DNA of 64,000 nucleotides from Virgibacillus dokdonensis (lineage in GTDB: Bacteria > Bacillota > Bacilli > Bacillales > Amphibacillaceae). The translations under genes were made by a program, and so were the position numbers. Of this stretch, positions 26,854 through 36,047 are shown piece after piece. The stretch is from NCBI RefSeq assembly GCF_900166595.1, contig NZ_LT745763.1, positions 3,285,333-3,349,332 on the forward strand. Direction: 5' to 3'. The notes under the pieces were generated by a model, which had not been told where the DNA came from, did not search any database, and saw nothing but the letters and a program-made list of their open reading frames with translations. Position 1 is the first letter of the stretch. Each line of letters opens with the position of its first letter.

Positions 26854-27771
26854 TTACGTCCTATTTTCAAACGGTTTAATGATACCGTAAATAGCTGTCA
26901 TATATTTAAGCTCCAACTGCTTTGCTTTTGCTAAACGAATGGCGCCACCATGTAAATGATCGAGTTCAAGCGGTAACTCTTTCCGTAAATCTTGGTGCAT
27001 AGACGAAGTAGCATCAGCATCAAGCTGCTGCATTATCTTTATTGCTTCTGTCACATCTTGATCTGTGATTTCAACACCATACTTCATGGCTACATGTTTC
27101 ATTTCTTCTAATAGATGTATAGCGATTTGGAAAGTTTCTTCATGCTTTCGAACCACTCCTATTGGTAAGTTCGTCGCTGTTGTAATACCAGAGAAAGCAT
27201 TAATAAACATATACTTTTTCCATAATTCATACAAAATATTATTGGTTTGTTTTCCTCCTACAATCGCTTTATCACACAACGCTTCTAAGTTTGCGATTAC
27301 TTTTTCTTGCTTTGCACCGAGCGCTCCAAAGATCAGATCGTGAAAATCACCAGTATGAACGACATGACCTTTATCATTTAATGTAGCAATAATAAAAGCT
27401 AATCCGCCGAGTACGTTATCTTTGCCAAGTTCCCGTTGCAAAATAGAGATATGTTCAATCCCATTCAAGACCGGCAAAACATAAGCCCCTTTATTTACAA
27501 GCGGGCGCAGCTGATCTAATGCGCCACGGAGATGGTATCCTTTTACACTTACTAAAATGACATCAGCGCTTGGAATAACGGATGGATCTGTTTCCCAATT
27601 TAATTCCTTAGCAAATATATTCCCGTGCGGACTTTGCATAGCTAATCCATACCGTTCAAGTTGGTTAGCTCTTTTTTCTCGCACTAAAAACGTCACCTTT
27701 GCACCTGCCTCTTGAAAGCGCAACCCAAAATAAGCTCCCAATGCACCCGCACCTAAAACAACAATATGCAT
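26854..27771 (-). CDS. panE: 2-dehydropantoate 2-reductase
   Basis: 305 residues. NADPH-binding motif VVLGAGALGAYFG (4-16), substrate-binding Lys in SVKGYHLRGAL, the conserved LNGIEHISIL, the helical C-terminal domain with a Lys in ELWKKYMFINAFSGIT, and SSMHQDLRKELPLELDHLHG. It makes pantoate for coenzyme A synthesis, or is a related 2-oxoacid reductase; Bacilli often have several paralogues. An ATG seven codons upstream has AAGGGGGG between it and the chosen ATG, which favours 27771. It is the first gene of the panE-ytzI-oxidoreductase group. Confidence 0.88.
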   Translation of the reverse strand: MHIVVLGAGALGAYFGLRFQEAGAKVTFLVREKRANQLERYGLAMQSPHGNIFAKELNWETDPSVIPSADVILVSVKGYHLRGALDQLRPLVNKGAYVLPVLNGIEHISILQRELGKDNVLGGLAFIIATLNDKGHVVHTGDFHDLIFGALGAKQEKVIANLEALCDKAIVGGKQTNNILYELWKKYMFINAFSGITTATNLPIGVVRKHEETFQIAIHLLEEMKHVAMKYGVEITDQDVTEAIKIMQQLDADATSSMHQDLRKELPLELDHLHGGAIRLAKAKQLELKYMTAIYGIIKPFENRT

Positions 27772-28207
27772 AATTCGTTCCCCCCTTAACATGAATCATA
27801 CATGGAATTGAAACGAGCGTCTATTCATATCAATTCACCGAGACAATTTTTGACCATAGGGTAGGATCATTGATTATCATACAGCATATATACGTTAATT
27901 AAACTTATACGAATGGTATACATGGTTTTAACAATTAATTAAAAATTATCAAAAAATATAGCATTTGAGACTGCCGTCAAATACCTGTAACATTTTACTA
28001 GTAATGTTCAAAAAGGAAGAAATCGGCATGAGTTAACTTCATTTTCCCCAATAGAAAATTCAATATTTTTTAAGGTTATCGTAAACATAATGACATTTAT
28101 CCCATGTTTACATAAATAATGCCTTCTTAATAGTTTATCTTCTTTTTGAACATTTACTGTTCGTTTCTTTTACGAAACGAGTAATTTTAAAGGAGGGAAT
28201 AGTATTT
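27772..28207 (+). promoter_or_regulatory. Divergent intergenic region with short palindrome before ehuB
   Basis: About 436 AT-rich bases between panE and ehuB. TCGTTTC and GAAACGA form a 7 bp inverted repeat (28161-28180) about 28 bases before the ehuB start; it may be an operator. No other gene or repeat is recognised. Confidence 0.4.
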
Positions 28208-29089
28208 ATGAGAAAAATCTTACTTACATGTCTTTTCGGATTACTATTTGTGCTCGCTGCTTGCGGTTCAAATGAAGGGGATACAAATGATGAAGCAAGT
28301 GGGAGTAAATTAGATGAATTAAAAGATTCCGGAAAAGTTACTATCGGCTTTGCCAATGAAAAACCATATGCTTACGAAGAAGATGGTAAACTCAAAGGCG
28401 CCGCAGTTGATATTGCTAAAGCTGTCTTCAAGGAATTAGGAATTGAAGAAATGGACAGTAAGCTAGCGGATTTCGGGCAATTAATTCCTGGCTTAAAAGC
28501 AGGGCAGTTTGACGTTATAACAGCAGGAATGGCAATTAATCCTGATCGTTGTAAAAATGCTGCTTTTGGTGAACCAGAAATGATGTATGGTGAAGGGTTA
28601 ATTGTACAAAAAGGGAATCCGTTAAATTTAAAAAGCTATAAAGATATCGCGGACAATCCAGATGTTACTGTTTCTGTCATGTCTGGTGCTACAGAAAATG
28701 CATTTTTAAAATCAGAAGGTGTAAGTGAAGAGCAAATTACGAATGCAGAAGATATTCCCGCGACTTTTTCAGCAGTGGAATCTGGTCGGGCAGATGCGAC
28801 AACTGGAACAGAAATGACCATTAAAATGGCTCTTGAATCCGCTAACTCTGATCAGCTTGAATTCGTGGAAGGTTTTGAACAACCAGATGTAGAGGGTGTT
28901 CCAAGCTATGGCGCTGCTGCTTTTCACCTCGATAATACAGAATTACGCGATGCTTATAATGAAAAGCTAGCTGAATTAAAAGCAGATGGTACTGTAGCGG
29001 AATTGCTAGAGGCGAATGGTTTTAGTGAAGAAAATAATATGGTAGCCGACGATATTACAACAGAAAAAATCTGTAGCGGAGAAATGTAA
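28208..29089 (+). CDS. ehuB: Ectoine/hydroxyectoine-type substrate-binding lipoprotein
   Basis: 293 residues. Signal peptide with lipobox VLAACGSN, then an SBP_bac_3 domain: VTIGFANEKPYAYEEDG, the family-specific AGMAINPDRCKNAAFGEPEM and GEGLIVQKGNPLNLKSYKDI, which resemble EhuB. EhuB binds ectoine and hydroxyectoine for uptake as osmoprotectants or nutrients. It is first in an ehuBCDA order typical for this system. Ribosome binding site AAAGGAGGG with an 11-base spacer. Specificity is inferred from family resemblance and gene order. Confidence 0.85.
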   Translation: MRKILLTCLFGLLFVLAACGSNEGDTNDEASGSKLDELKDSGKVTIGFANEKPYAYEEDGKLKGAAVDIAKAVFKELGIEEMDSKLADFGQLIPGLKAGQFDVITAGMAINPDRCKNAAFGEPEMMYGEGLIVQKGNPLNLKSYKDIADNPDVTVSVMSGATENAFLKSEGVSEEQITNAEDIPATFSAVESGRADATTGTEMTIKMALESANSDQLEFVEGFEQPDVEGVPSYGAAAFHLDNTELRDAYNEKLAELKADGTVAELLEANGFSEENNMVADDITTEKICSGEM

Positions 29090-29299
29090 GATGTTGAACT
29101 GTGCTCTGACACCCCCTCAGAAGCAACTAAACTAGCAAAAAAAGAGTTCTATTTATCTATGCTTCCATTTACTGTTACAAAGTTAGTGGGGATTGCTTCT
29201 TCCCCACAGTTTATTTTCTAGTGAGATTTCTAACTTATAATCTTTGAGCAGACTGGGGGAAGGATGAAAACTCACCTCTAACCTAAGATTCACGAAGGA
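29090..29299 (+). repeat. Gap in the ehu operon with repeat B-like remnant
   Basis: 29183-29225 contains GTTAGTGGGGATTGCTTCTTCCCCACAG-like pairing (arms GTGGGG/CCCCAC) resembling the left hairpin of family B. It separates ehuB from ehuC and could act as an mRNA stem that sets ehuB above the membrane genes. Confidence 0.35.
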
Positions 29300-29971
29300 G
29301 TGGTACACATTAATGCAATCATCGAGATTTTCCCTGATTTAGCAAAAGGACTAACGATTACCATTACCGTTTTAATTGGTGCAGCATTTTTTGGTTATTT
29401 ATTTGCGTTTATTGCTGGTCTATGCCGAATGTCCTCCAATGTCTTCCTCCGTAAATTCACAGGGTTTTATGTGGAAATCTTTCGAGGGACTTCGCTAATC
29501 GTTCAATTATTTTGGCTTTATTACGCGATTCCGATGCTATTTGGTATTGAGCTAGGAAGCAATTGGTGGGCAGGCGTCATTGCAATTGCCTTAAACTACG
29601 GGGCATACATGTCTGAAATTGTCCGTGGCTCTATTCTTGCAGTTGCAAACGGGCAGTCCGAAGCAGCAACTGCTTTAAATATGTCACGCTTTCAACGAAT
29701 GCGATTGGTAATTTTACCACAAGCAATTCGCATGATGCTTCCTGAATTCGGGAACTATTCTATTCAAATGTTGAAAGCCACTTCCCTCGTATCCCTCATT
29801 GGTATGGAAGATATTCTTTATCATGGAAATATTATTCGTAGTACAAATTTATCACAAGCACCTACCGTCTATTTGCTTGTCTTACTATTCTACTTTATTT
29901 TAGCGCTACCGCTTATCTTTTTAACTCGTAAGATGGAGGCGTTCTCTAAAAAAGGGGTGGCTAGCGGATGA
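29300..29971 (+). CDS. ehuC: Ectoine/hydroxyectoine ABC transporter permease EhuC
   Basis: About 220 residues with five membrane segments and the ATPase-docking EAA loop (SEAATALNMSRFQRMRLVIL, about 118-137). It pairs with EhuD. The start is problematic: the first in-frame GTG (29300) overlaps the GAAGGAG ribosome binding site, while an ATT at 29309 sits at ideal spacing (8 bases) and would begin with NAIIEIFPDLAKG, as in related proteins. No in-frame ATG is near. The nearby ATG at 29313 is out of frame. Four-base overlap (ATGA) with ehuD. Confidence 0.85.
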   Translation: MVHINAIIEIFPDLAKGLTITITVLIGAAFFGYLFAFIAGLCRMSSNVFLRKFTGFYVEIFRGTSLIVQLFWLYYAIPMLFGIELGSNWWAGVIAIALNYGAYMSEIVRGSILAVANGQSEAATALNMSRFQRMRLVILPQAIRMMLPEFGNYSIQMLKATSLVSLIGMEDILYHGNIIRSTNLSQAPTVYLLVLLFYFILALPLIFLTRKMEAFSKKGVASG

Positions 29972-30678
29972 GTAATTGGAGTTGGGAAGTAGTTGCAGAA
30001 GCATTCCCCAAAATCATCGACGGCCTTGGAATTACCCTCGGCTTAACGATAGCTTGTTATGCATTTGCACTTGCATTTGGATTTATTTGGCTGTTTATGA
30101 GAAAGATTCCGATCATGCCGCTTCGTTGGCTGATTACATGGGTGATGGAATTTATTCGTTCTACCCCGCCTTTAGTCCAGCTATTTTTTATTTATTTCGC
30201 ATGGCCAATGGTTCCCGTTATAGGTTTTACCTTAAACGGATTTACGAGTGCCGTACTCGGCTTAGGAATCCATTTTAGCACCTATATTGCAGAAGTATAC
30301 CGCTCTGGAATAGAAGGTGTAGGGAAAGGACAATGGGAAGCTGCAAAAGCTTTAAATTTTTCTAAGCGGCAAAAGTGGACAAAAATTATTTTACCACAAG
30401 CAATACCACCAACCATCCCAATGCTTGGAAATTATTTTATTATTATGTTTAAAGAGGTTCCATTAGCATCAACGATTGGTGTTGCAGGTATTTTGCATAT
30501 TGCGAATAGCTATGGAGCAGAAAACTGGACCTATCTAGAACCCTTAACCATTGTGGCCATTCTTTTCTTAGCTTTGAGCTACCCATCTGCTATAATCATA
30601 AACAGACTAGAAAAGAAATTGAACCGACGCTTTGATAAAAAAGAAGCTTTGACGAGAAGTAAAGGAGCGACAGCATAA
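29968..30678 (+). CDS. ehuD: Ectoine/hydroxyectoine ABC transporter permease EhuD
   Basis: 236 residues with five membrane segments and an EAA loop (WEAAKALNFSKRQKWTKIIL, about 131-150). It is the second permease of the heterodimeric channel. It starts inside the ehuC stop (ATGA) and ends in the first base of the ehuA start, so the genes are tightly coupled. Confidence 0.87.
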   Translation: MSNWSWEVVAEAFPKIIDGLGITLGLTIACYAFALAFGFIWLFMRKIPIMPLRWLITWVMEFIRSTPPLVQLFFIYFAWPMVPVIGFTLNGFTSAVLGLGIHFSTYIAEVYRSGIEGVGKGQWEAAKALNFSKRQKWTKIILPQAIPPTIPMLGNYFIIMFKEVPLASTIGVAGILHIANSYGAENWTYLEPLTIVAILFLALSYPSAIIINRLEKKLNRRFDKKEALTRSKGATA

Positions 30679-31448
30679 TGATAGAACCTATCGTCTCATT
30701 TCATGACGTACACAAATCCTTTGGGGATGTTAAAGTCTTAAAAGGAATCGATTTAGACATTCGACCAGCAGAAAAAGTAGCAATTATTGGTCCCAGTGGT
30801 TCAGGTAAAACGACGATCATTCGGATGCTTATGACGTTGGAGGAGCCTACATCTGGAGATATCATCGTAAATGGTACGAATCTGTGGAAAATGGAGAAAA
30901 AAGGGAAGCTTGTGCGGGCTAATGAAAAGCATCTACGGGCAGTACGCGGTGATATTGGAATGGTATTTCAACATTTCAATTTGTTTCCGCATATGACGAT
31001 CTTGGAAAACTGCATGACAGCTCCACTACATGTAAAAAAAGAAGGGAAAGAAGTAGTGAAGCAACGCTCCCTTGAAATGTTGGAGCGCGTTGACCTAAGC
31101 GATAAAGTCTATCAATATCCGAGCCAACTATCTGGTGGACAAAAACAGCGGGTAGCGATGGCACGAGCACTTGTTATGCGACCAAAAATCATGTTATTTG
31201 ATGAGGTCACTTCCGCGCTCGATCCAGAATTAGTAGCCGAAGTACTTCAGGTTATCCGTGATATTGCTAAAAACGATGATATGGCGATAATTCTTGTGAC
31301 ACACGAAATGGATTTCGCTTTAGATATTGCCGATAAGGTGCTGTTCTTAGATGAAGGTGTGATCGCAGAACAAGGTACTGCTAGAGAAGTTATAGAACAT
31401 TCTAATAACGAACGCTTACAGGAATTTTTACATCGCTTTCGAGCGTAG
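30678..31448 (+). CDS. ehuA: Ectoine/hydroxyectoine ABC transporter ATPase EhuA
   Basis: 256 residues. Walker A GPSGSGKTT (about 35-43), Q-loop MVFQHFNLFPHM, signature LSGGQKQR, Walker B IMLFDEVTSALDPE (Val where Pro is usual) and the switch His in VTHEMDFALDIA. An insertion around residues 75-85 (KMEKKGKLVRANEKHL) is typical of some EhuA/GlnQ proteins. It drives import with EhuBCD. No clear terminator directly follows; repeat C begins about 130 bases on. Confidence 0.88.
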   Translation: MIEPIVSFHDVHKSFGDVKVLKGIDLDIRPAEKVAIIGPSGSGKTTIIRMLMTLEEPTSGDIIVNGTNLWKMEKKGKLVRANEKHLRAVRGDIGMVFQHFNLFPHMTILENCMTAPLHVKKEGKEVVKQRSLEMLERVDLSDKVYQYPSQLSGGQKQRVAMARALVMRPKIMLFDEVTSALDPELVAEVLQVIRDIAKNDDMAIILVTHEMDFALDIADKVLFLDEGVIAEQGTAREVIEHSNNERLQEFLHRFRA

Positions 31449-31575
31449 GCGCTGAGGTGATTATATCAAGTAAATCCGTGTTGGTTTTCTCATCTCTGCT
31501 AATTGTTAGCACCGCAAATATCTGACTTAAAAGTCGCATATGCTATTTTCTGCTGCTTCGACTTGTACTGCAGCA

Positions 31576-31745
31576 AAGTATAAAGATTTCAAGGTTTATC
31601 TTAGAACAAAGGCTCGGGTGCCCGTTTAGCAACGTAGCGACTGGAACGAATCAATGATGATTTATCGTAAGGCGATTGGTGAAGTCACCTATTTGCTGGG
31701 CGCTGGAGCCAGACGTAGCTTATTTGGTTATGTTGTTATACACAA
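31576..31745 (+). repeat. Dispersed repeat family C, copy 1
   Basis: GTATAAAGATTTCAAGG, then GGCTCGGGTGCCCGTTTAGC, AACGTAGCGACTGGAACGAA, a stem AGGCGATTGGTGAAGTCACCT and TTGCTGGGCGCTGGAGCCAG. The CGCCCGTTTAGCAA-like and TTGCTGGGCG segments can pair. It matches 53800-53990 in order and much of the sequence but lacks an internal 35-base part present there. Confidence 0.65.
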
Positions 31746-31774
31746 GCTACTGATTCTATATTTTCTTATTTCTT

Positions 31775-31842
31775 AAGAAAAACGGCGGCGTTCTTTCACC
31801 ATAAAGACTTGGCGATAAGCTAAGTTTTTCTTATACAGCTTA
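31775..31842 (-). repeat. Repeat A copy in reverse orientation
   Basis: Read on the minus strand it is AGAAAAACTTAGCTTATCGCCAAGTCTTTATGG followed by GAACGCCGCCGTTTTTCTT, a family A first half. It is the only A copy found pointing this way and lies 30 bases after repeat C. Confidence 0.6.
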
Positions 31843-31923
31843 TACCCGCAAACTCTTGAAATTACGAATCTTAAAGTACCTTATATAGGATATGCACGAG
31901 TCATACGAAGTTGGACATATCAT

Positions 31924-31971
31924 AAAGCACCCTATCCGCATTTCCTAGCGTTAGATGGGTGCTTTTTCTCT
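31924..31971. terminator. Terminator between ehuA and yjzC
   Basis: AAAGCACCC and GGGTGCTTTTT arms enclose a 25-base loop with further partial pairing (31924-31968). A T-run follows on the plus strand, so it may end the ehu transcript; the A-run on the left allows minus-strand use. Confidence 0.6.
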
Positions 31972-32014
31972 TAAGAAAGCAATACATTGTCTATTCCTTA
32001 TGAATACTGCTACT

Positions 32015-32227
32015 CTAATTATTACTACGTCCTTGAACACCAGGTTTGGATAGATGTCGTTTATTGATCCAAACACGATCATGATTTGTATTTTCAGGAA
32101 ATTTTTCCCCAGCTGTTAATTGAATTTGCTGTGGGTCATTTACATTGCTACCCGTTTCTCCGCATTCAATGTAAACACCATTGTTTGGCGCCTTATCTCC
32201 TGCACGAAATTGCGATTGTTCACCCAT
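32015..32227 (-). CDS. yjzC: YjzC family small protein
   Basis: 70 residues, soluble and polar: MGEQSQFRAGDKAPNNGVYI, then ECGETGSNVNDPQQIQLTAG and KFPENTNHDRVWIN, the pattern of the Bacillus YjzC family. The function is unknown. Two adjacent ATG codons exist; AAGGAGGA sits six bases before the second, which is chosen. The end of the group II intron lies about 100 bases upstream. Confidence 0.85.
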   Translation of the reverse strand: MGEQSQFRAGDKAPNNGVYIECGETGSNVNDPQQIQLTAGEKFPENTNHDRVWINKRHLSKPGVQGRSNN

Positions 32228-32329
32228 CATATTCCTCCTTACATCGTTTTATGTTTCTTATTATGCTTCATTATTAAAAGTTTATAAATGCGAGTTCGTA
32301 GTAAATGCAAATGGGCCTCCTCTTTTCAA

Positions 32330-34226
32330 ATCGAGTAGAGGGAAAAGTTAAGTAACTTTACGCCCCTCTCACACCACCGTACGTACCGTTCGGTATACGG
32401 CGGTTCAATAGTTTGAGTGTACGAACTGGTATTGTAGAGCGATGTCTTTATATCCTCTCGATGCCAGTTCTTTATCTGTTAATGAACGATGGAGTACATA
32501 ACTACTGGATATAACCCAGTAGCCCTTTCTTGTATTCGACCATTCATAAGCTTTATGTTTATCGATACCTAAGCGAATTAGATTTTTCCTTTTTGTGCGT
32601 GGGTTTTTCCACTGCTTCCAGAGATATTGTCTAATTCTTCGCTTCAACCATCCATTGAGATTCTTTATAAATCCTTTCATTTCCCCTATGCCATAGTAGT
32701 TTATCCAACCTGTCATAAGTTGTTGGATTTCTTTAAGAATCACTTCGAGATGTCGTCCACGATTGCGTTTGGTGATCCGCTTGAGTTTCCTTTTGACGGT
32801 CACTTTCGCTTTATTATGCGGACGAATTTTGACACCCTTCTTCGTAGCTAATAAGCAGAAGCCAAGAAACTTACGTTTCAAAGGACTTCCAACCGCACTC
32901 TTTTCTCGGTTAACAGTTAAACTCAGATCCTTCTCAAGAAAGTTCGTTATATTATCCATTACCCGATATCCTGCTCTCCTGCTTTTCACATAGATATTAC
33001 AGTCGTCCGCATAGCGGACGAATCTGTGACCACGCTTTTCTAATCGTTGGTCTAATTCATTCAGATAAATATTACTGAGTAACGGCGATAAGTTTCCACC
33101 TTGCGGCGTTCCTTCTTCCGATTTCTCAAAGATACCGTTTATCATAATTCCACTCAATAAATACTGTCTTACCAAGCGAAGCACGCGCTTATCATCTATC
33201 TGTTTTTCCACGAAATACATCAGTTTGTCATGATTTACCGTATCGAAGTAGGATTTCATATCCAAATCCACCACATATTTGTACCCTTGTTCGTAGTATG
33301 ACTTTGCCCGTATGATGGCTTGATGTGCACTACGTTTTGGACGAAACCCAAAACTATTATCGGAGAACTTTGGTTCAAATATTGGTTGGAGCACTTGGTT
33401 AATCGCTTGTTGAAGCATCCGGTCGATGACTGTCGGAATCCCCAGTTTTCTCTTTCCACCGTCTGGTTTCGGGATTTCAACCCGCAGGACGGGTTGCGGT
33501 TTGTATTTTTCTTGATATAACTGGAGTAATAGTTCCTCTTTATGTTCCTTCAAGTATGGAAGTAGTTGGTCGCACGTCATACCGTCTACACCGGCTGCCC
33601 CCTTATTTCTGACGACTTGAAGGTAAGCTTGATTGAGATTGTTCCTTGACAGGATTCTTTCAAACAGATTGGATACACCATTTTGATTGTTCTTTTCACC
33701 ATGTAAGCCACTATGCGCTTCGACATACCCTTCATGTTCCACACTATCTCTCTGCCGATAGCCAGATTCTCCTGTTTTCTGCAGTTGTCGCACCTTACAC
33801 ACCTCCTAGAGCTTTCAAAACGACTATTGTTCGGTCCTTCATGTTTCGTCAAGTAACATTACTATGACCTCTGCTGACTTCTTGTGATTCACCAAGACGT
33901 CATCGTCTTGGTTGTGCTGGTTTGTTATCATTCAACTCCCACTGCACCCTCACAAGACCTCCCCCGGTAAGAGCGAAAACTTTCCTCCCATGTAACTGCT
34001 AGATTTACTGTATAGGTTTCGGGCAGTATTGGACTTCAGTTTGTTAGGCAACCTTATCCGACCTAATTCAGCCTTCTATCTAGTTTCTGTTCGTCAGTTC
34101 AGGAGTTTGCGTCCGACTTCCTTCAGCCACTACCTCGCGATAGCCACCTTGTCTTTCGCTAACAGTTCCTACTGCCATGCCTGTAGTGGACTTTCACCAC
34201 CAAGTTTTCGCCCATGCAGGGCGCAC
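32330..34226 (-). mobile_element. Group II intron, bacterial class C type, downstream of murB
   Basis: Minus strand: 5' boundary GTGCGCCC at 34226; structured domains I-III to about 33800; reverse-transcriptase gene in domain IV; domain V-like hairpin at 32372-32406 (ACCGCCGTATAC...GTACGTACGGTGGT); domain VI at about 32331-32371 with 3' end CTCTACTCGAT. Length is about 1.9 kb. It starts two bases after the T-run of a perfect terminator palindrome, the target style of class IIC introns. The encoded protein lacks an endonuclease domain, as expected of that class. Boundaries were placed by motif, not by comparison with an empty site. Confidence 0.88.
32405..33793 (-). CDS. ltrA: Group II intron reverse transcriptase/maturase
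   Basis: 462 residues. Reverse transcriptase domains with GKRKLGIPTVIDRMLQQAI, SFGFRPKRSAHQAI, VDLDMKSYFDTVNHDKL (catalytic Asp), GTPQGGNLSPLLSNIYL and FVRYADDCNIYV (catalytic YADD), then the maturase X domain (KRKFLGFCLL, GWINYYGIGEMKGFI). The protein ends soon after X with no HNH endonuclease. It is intact and so probably active in splicing and mobility. A GTG at 33802 overlaps AGGAGGTG; GTG 33793 has correct spacing. The stop codon touches the domain V hairpin. Confidence 0.93.
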   Translation of the reverse strand: MRQLQKTGESGYRQRDSVEHEGYVEAHSGLHGEKNNQNGVSNLFERILSRNNLNQAYLQVVRNKGAAGVDGMTCDQLLPYLKEHKEELLLQLYQEKYKPQPVLRVEIPKPDGGKRKLGIPTVIDRMLQQAINQVLQPIFEPKFSDNSFGFRPKRSAHQAIIRAKSYYEQGYKYVVDLDMKSYFDTVNHDKLMYFVEKQIDDKRVLRLVRQYLLSGIMINGIFEKSEEGTPQGGNLSPLLSNIYLNELDQRLEKRGHRFVRYADDCNIYVKSRRAGYRVMDNITNFLEKDLSLTVNREKSAVGSPLKRKFLGFCLLATKKGVKIRPHNKAKVTVKRKLKRITKRNRGRHLEVILKEIQQLMTGWINYYGIGEMKGFIKNLNGWLKRRIRQYLWKQWKNPRTKRKNLIRLGIDKHKAYEWSNTRKGYWVISSSYVLHRSLTDKELASRGYKDIALQYQFVHSNY

Positions 34227-34228
34227 CT

Positions 34229-34262
34229 AAAAAACAGCAACCATGTTATAACATGGTTGCTG
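34229..34262 (-). terminator. murB terminator, intron target
   Basis: A perfect 28-base palindrome (arms CAGCAACCATGTTA/TAACATGGTTGCTG) at 34235-34262 just after the murB stop, followed on the minus strand by TTTTTT. The intron begins right after it, so termination of murB should be preserved. Confidence 0.92.
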
Positions 34263-34269
34263 CTATCCA

Positions 34270-35172
34270 TTATTTTGGGTCTTCCCCAATAATTCGTACT
34301 TCGCGTTCTAAATTTACGCCAAATTTATCTTTTACAGTCGATTGAACAAAACGTATTAAGTCAATGTATTCTGTAGCTGTAGCATTATTTTTGTTTACAA
34401 TAAAGCCTGCATGCTTGGTTGATACTTGCGCACCACCAATTTGCTTACCTTGTAAATCGCTATCTTGAATTAACTTTCCAGCAAAGTATCCAGGGGGGCG
34501 TTTAAACACACTGCCACAAGAAGGGTATTCCAACGGCTGCTTCGATTCCCGTTTATATGTGAGATCATCCATCACCGCTTTTATATCAGCTGCATCTCTT
34601 TTTTGTAATGAAAATGTTGCTTCTAATACGATGTATCCCTTATCAGGAATATTACTTGTGCGATAATGTAAATCAAGCGCACTAGCAGGTAATGACAATA
34701 GTTTCCCTTCTCGAGTGACCACTTTTGCACTTTCAAGCACATCTTTCACTTCTCCACCGTAAGCTCCGGCGTTCATGTATAAAGCTCCACCAACCGAACC
34801 AGGTATACCACAAGCAAATTCCAGCCCGTGCAAGCTTTCCTGTAAAGCCTGACGAGAAACATCAATAATTTTTGCTCCACTTTGCGCAATAATTTTTTCT
34901 TCTTCTCGCCACATGGAACAGAGTTTTTTTAAATTCATAACAATTCCACGAATGCCGCCATCTTTAACAATTAAATTGGAACCATTTCCCAGTAATGTAA
35001 AAGCTATTTTTTCTTGATTGGCAAGCTTTACAATTGCTTGCACTTCTTCGTACGTTTCTGGTGTAACTAAGAAATCTGCTTTCCCACCTAACTTCGTATA
35101 CGTATGATTTCTTAAGTGCTCATCCACCATCACATTTTTCTCGGAAGTCACTTCCGTCAATTTACCGTACAT
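34270..35172 (-). CDS. murB: UDP-N-acetylmuramate dehydrogenase
   Basis: About 300 residues; reduces UDP-GlcNAc-enolpyruvate to UDP-MurNAc with FAD and NADPH in peptidoglycan synthesis. FAD-binding motifs NHTYTKLGGKAD and LGNGSNLIVKDGGIRG, then GLEFACGIPGSVGGALYMNA, and the catalytic Ser loop PSCGSVFKRPPGYFAGKLI. The frame opens at ATG 35199, but that codon abuts AAAGGA, so ATG 35172 (nine codons in) is preferred; the start remains uncertain. Single gene; the intron sits just behind its terminator. Confidence 0.88.
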   Translation of the reverse strand: MYGKLTEVTSEKNVMVDEHLRNHTYTKLGGKADFLVTPETYEEVQAIVKLANQEKIAFTLLGNGSNLIVKDGGIRGIVMNLKKLCSMWREEEKIIAQSGAKIIDVSRQALQESLHGLEFACGIPGSVGGALYMNAGAYGGEVKDVLESAKVVTREGKLLSLPASALDLHYRTSNIPDKGYIVLEATFSLQKRDAADIKAVMDDLTYKRESKQPLEYPSCGSVFKRPPGYFAGKLIQDSDLQGKQIGGAQVSTKHAGFIVNKNNATATEYIDLIRFVQSTVKDKFGVNLEREVRIIGEDPK

Positions 35173-35234
35173 ATGATGATTCCGTTCCACACCTATCATT
35201 CCTTTAACATTTATTCAGCCTATACCATTGTAAG

Positions 35235-36047
35235 CTATTGAACTTGATCTTGCCACAGAAATTCATAAATATAACGATCCACTCTTCTGCTTTCATGCAA
35301 ATCGCTATGACCTAATACATCATCGTCAATGACAATTTCTGTCAATTGTTGATTCGGTACCATTTTGCGTATCGCGCGGACACTTTCAGGTACTGCAACT
35401 ATATCACCTGTACTAGAAATACTGAGAACTTTTGTATGGTTTGGAAAAGAACGTTCCCTTAAATGTTGTAGCGCTTTAGAATTAGGTCGTAAATCGGTTG
35501 CTGCTGGATCATGATGAATACGAAAATATTCTTCACTGTATATCCCATCAAACGGACTTCCTACCGCCACAAACCTGTGGACAGACGGATAGGATTTTCC
35601 TTGAAATTGCTTCATATATTCTAACGACACAATTCCACCCATAGAATGTCCAACAATATTTACATCATCGACACCATATGTTTGCTGCATATCTTTTAGT
35701 ACATTTGCTAACCAACTGGATGTCATTTCAAAGCTAGCTCGATTATTTTCAAAAATCACTTGGACATAGAGGGGCTTTTCTTCCCCAAGACGCGGTTGAT
35801 ATTTTTTCACTTCCCCTTGCTTGGTTACATAATAAATAAGTGCTTTATTTCCCCACTTATACTCATGCTCAAAGCGCTGTAGCATAAATCCAAATGAATT
35901 TTCAGTCCCCTTATATCCATGCACGAATAATGTTGGGCGACTTTTGTTAAAATCGGAAATCGCTCTATTTGGCATGCCTATAAGCACGATAAAACCAATG
36001 ATGACTAGACCAAAAGATGCCAAACTTAATATCTGTTTCTTATTCAA
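35235..36047 (-). CDS. Alpha/beta hydrolase (DUF915/lipase-like), membrane-anchored
   Basis: 270 residues. The N-terminal hydrophobic segment (7-24) is a signal anchor. The alpha/beta hydrolase core has LFVHGYKGTENSF (oxyanion region), nucleophile elbow NIVGHSMGGIVSLEYM and a C-terminal His in DDDVLGHSDLHES. It resembles the DUF915 cell-surface hydrolases of Firmicutes. The substrate is unknown. The start is TTG (36047) with AGGAAGG upstream. It precedes murB by about 60 bases on the same strand. Confidence 0.83.
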   Translation of the reverse strand: MNKKQILSLASFGLVIIGFIVLIGMPNRAISDFNKSRPTLFVHGYKGTENSFGFMLQRFEHEYKWGNKALIYYVTKQGEVKKYQPRLGEEKPLYVQVIFENNRASFEMTSSWLANVLKDMQQTYGVDDVNIVGHSMGGIVSLEYMKQFQGKSYPSVHRFVAVGSPFDGIYSEEYFRIHHDPAATDLRPNSKALQHLRERSFPNHTKVLSISSTGDIVAVPESVRAIRKMVPNQQLTEIVIDDDVLGHSDLHESRRVDRYIYEFLWQDQVQ

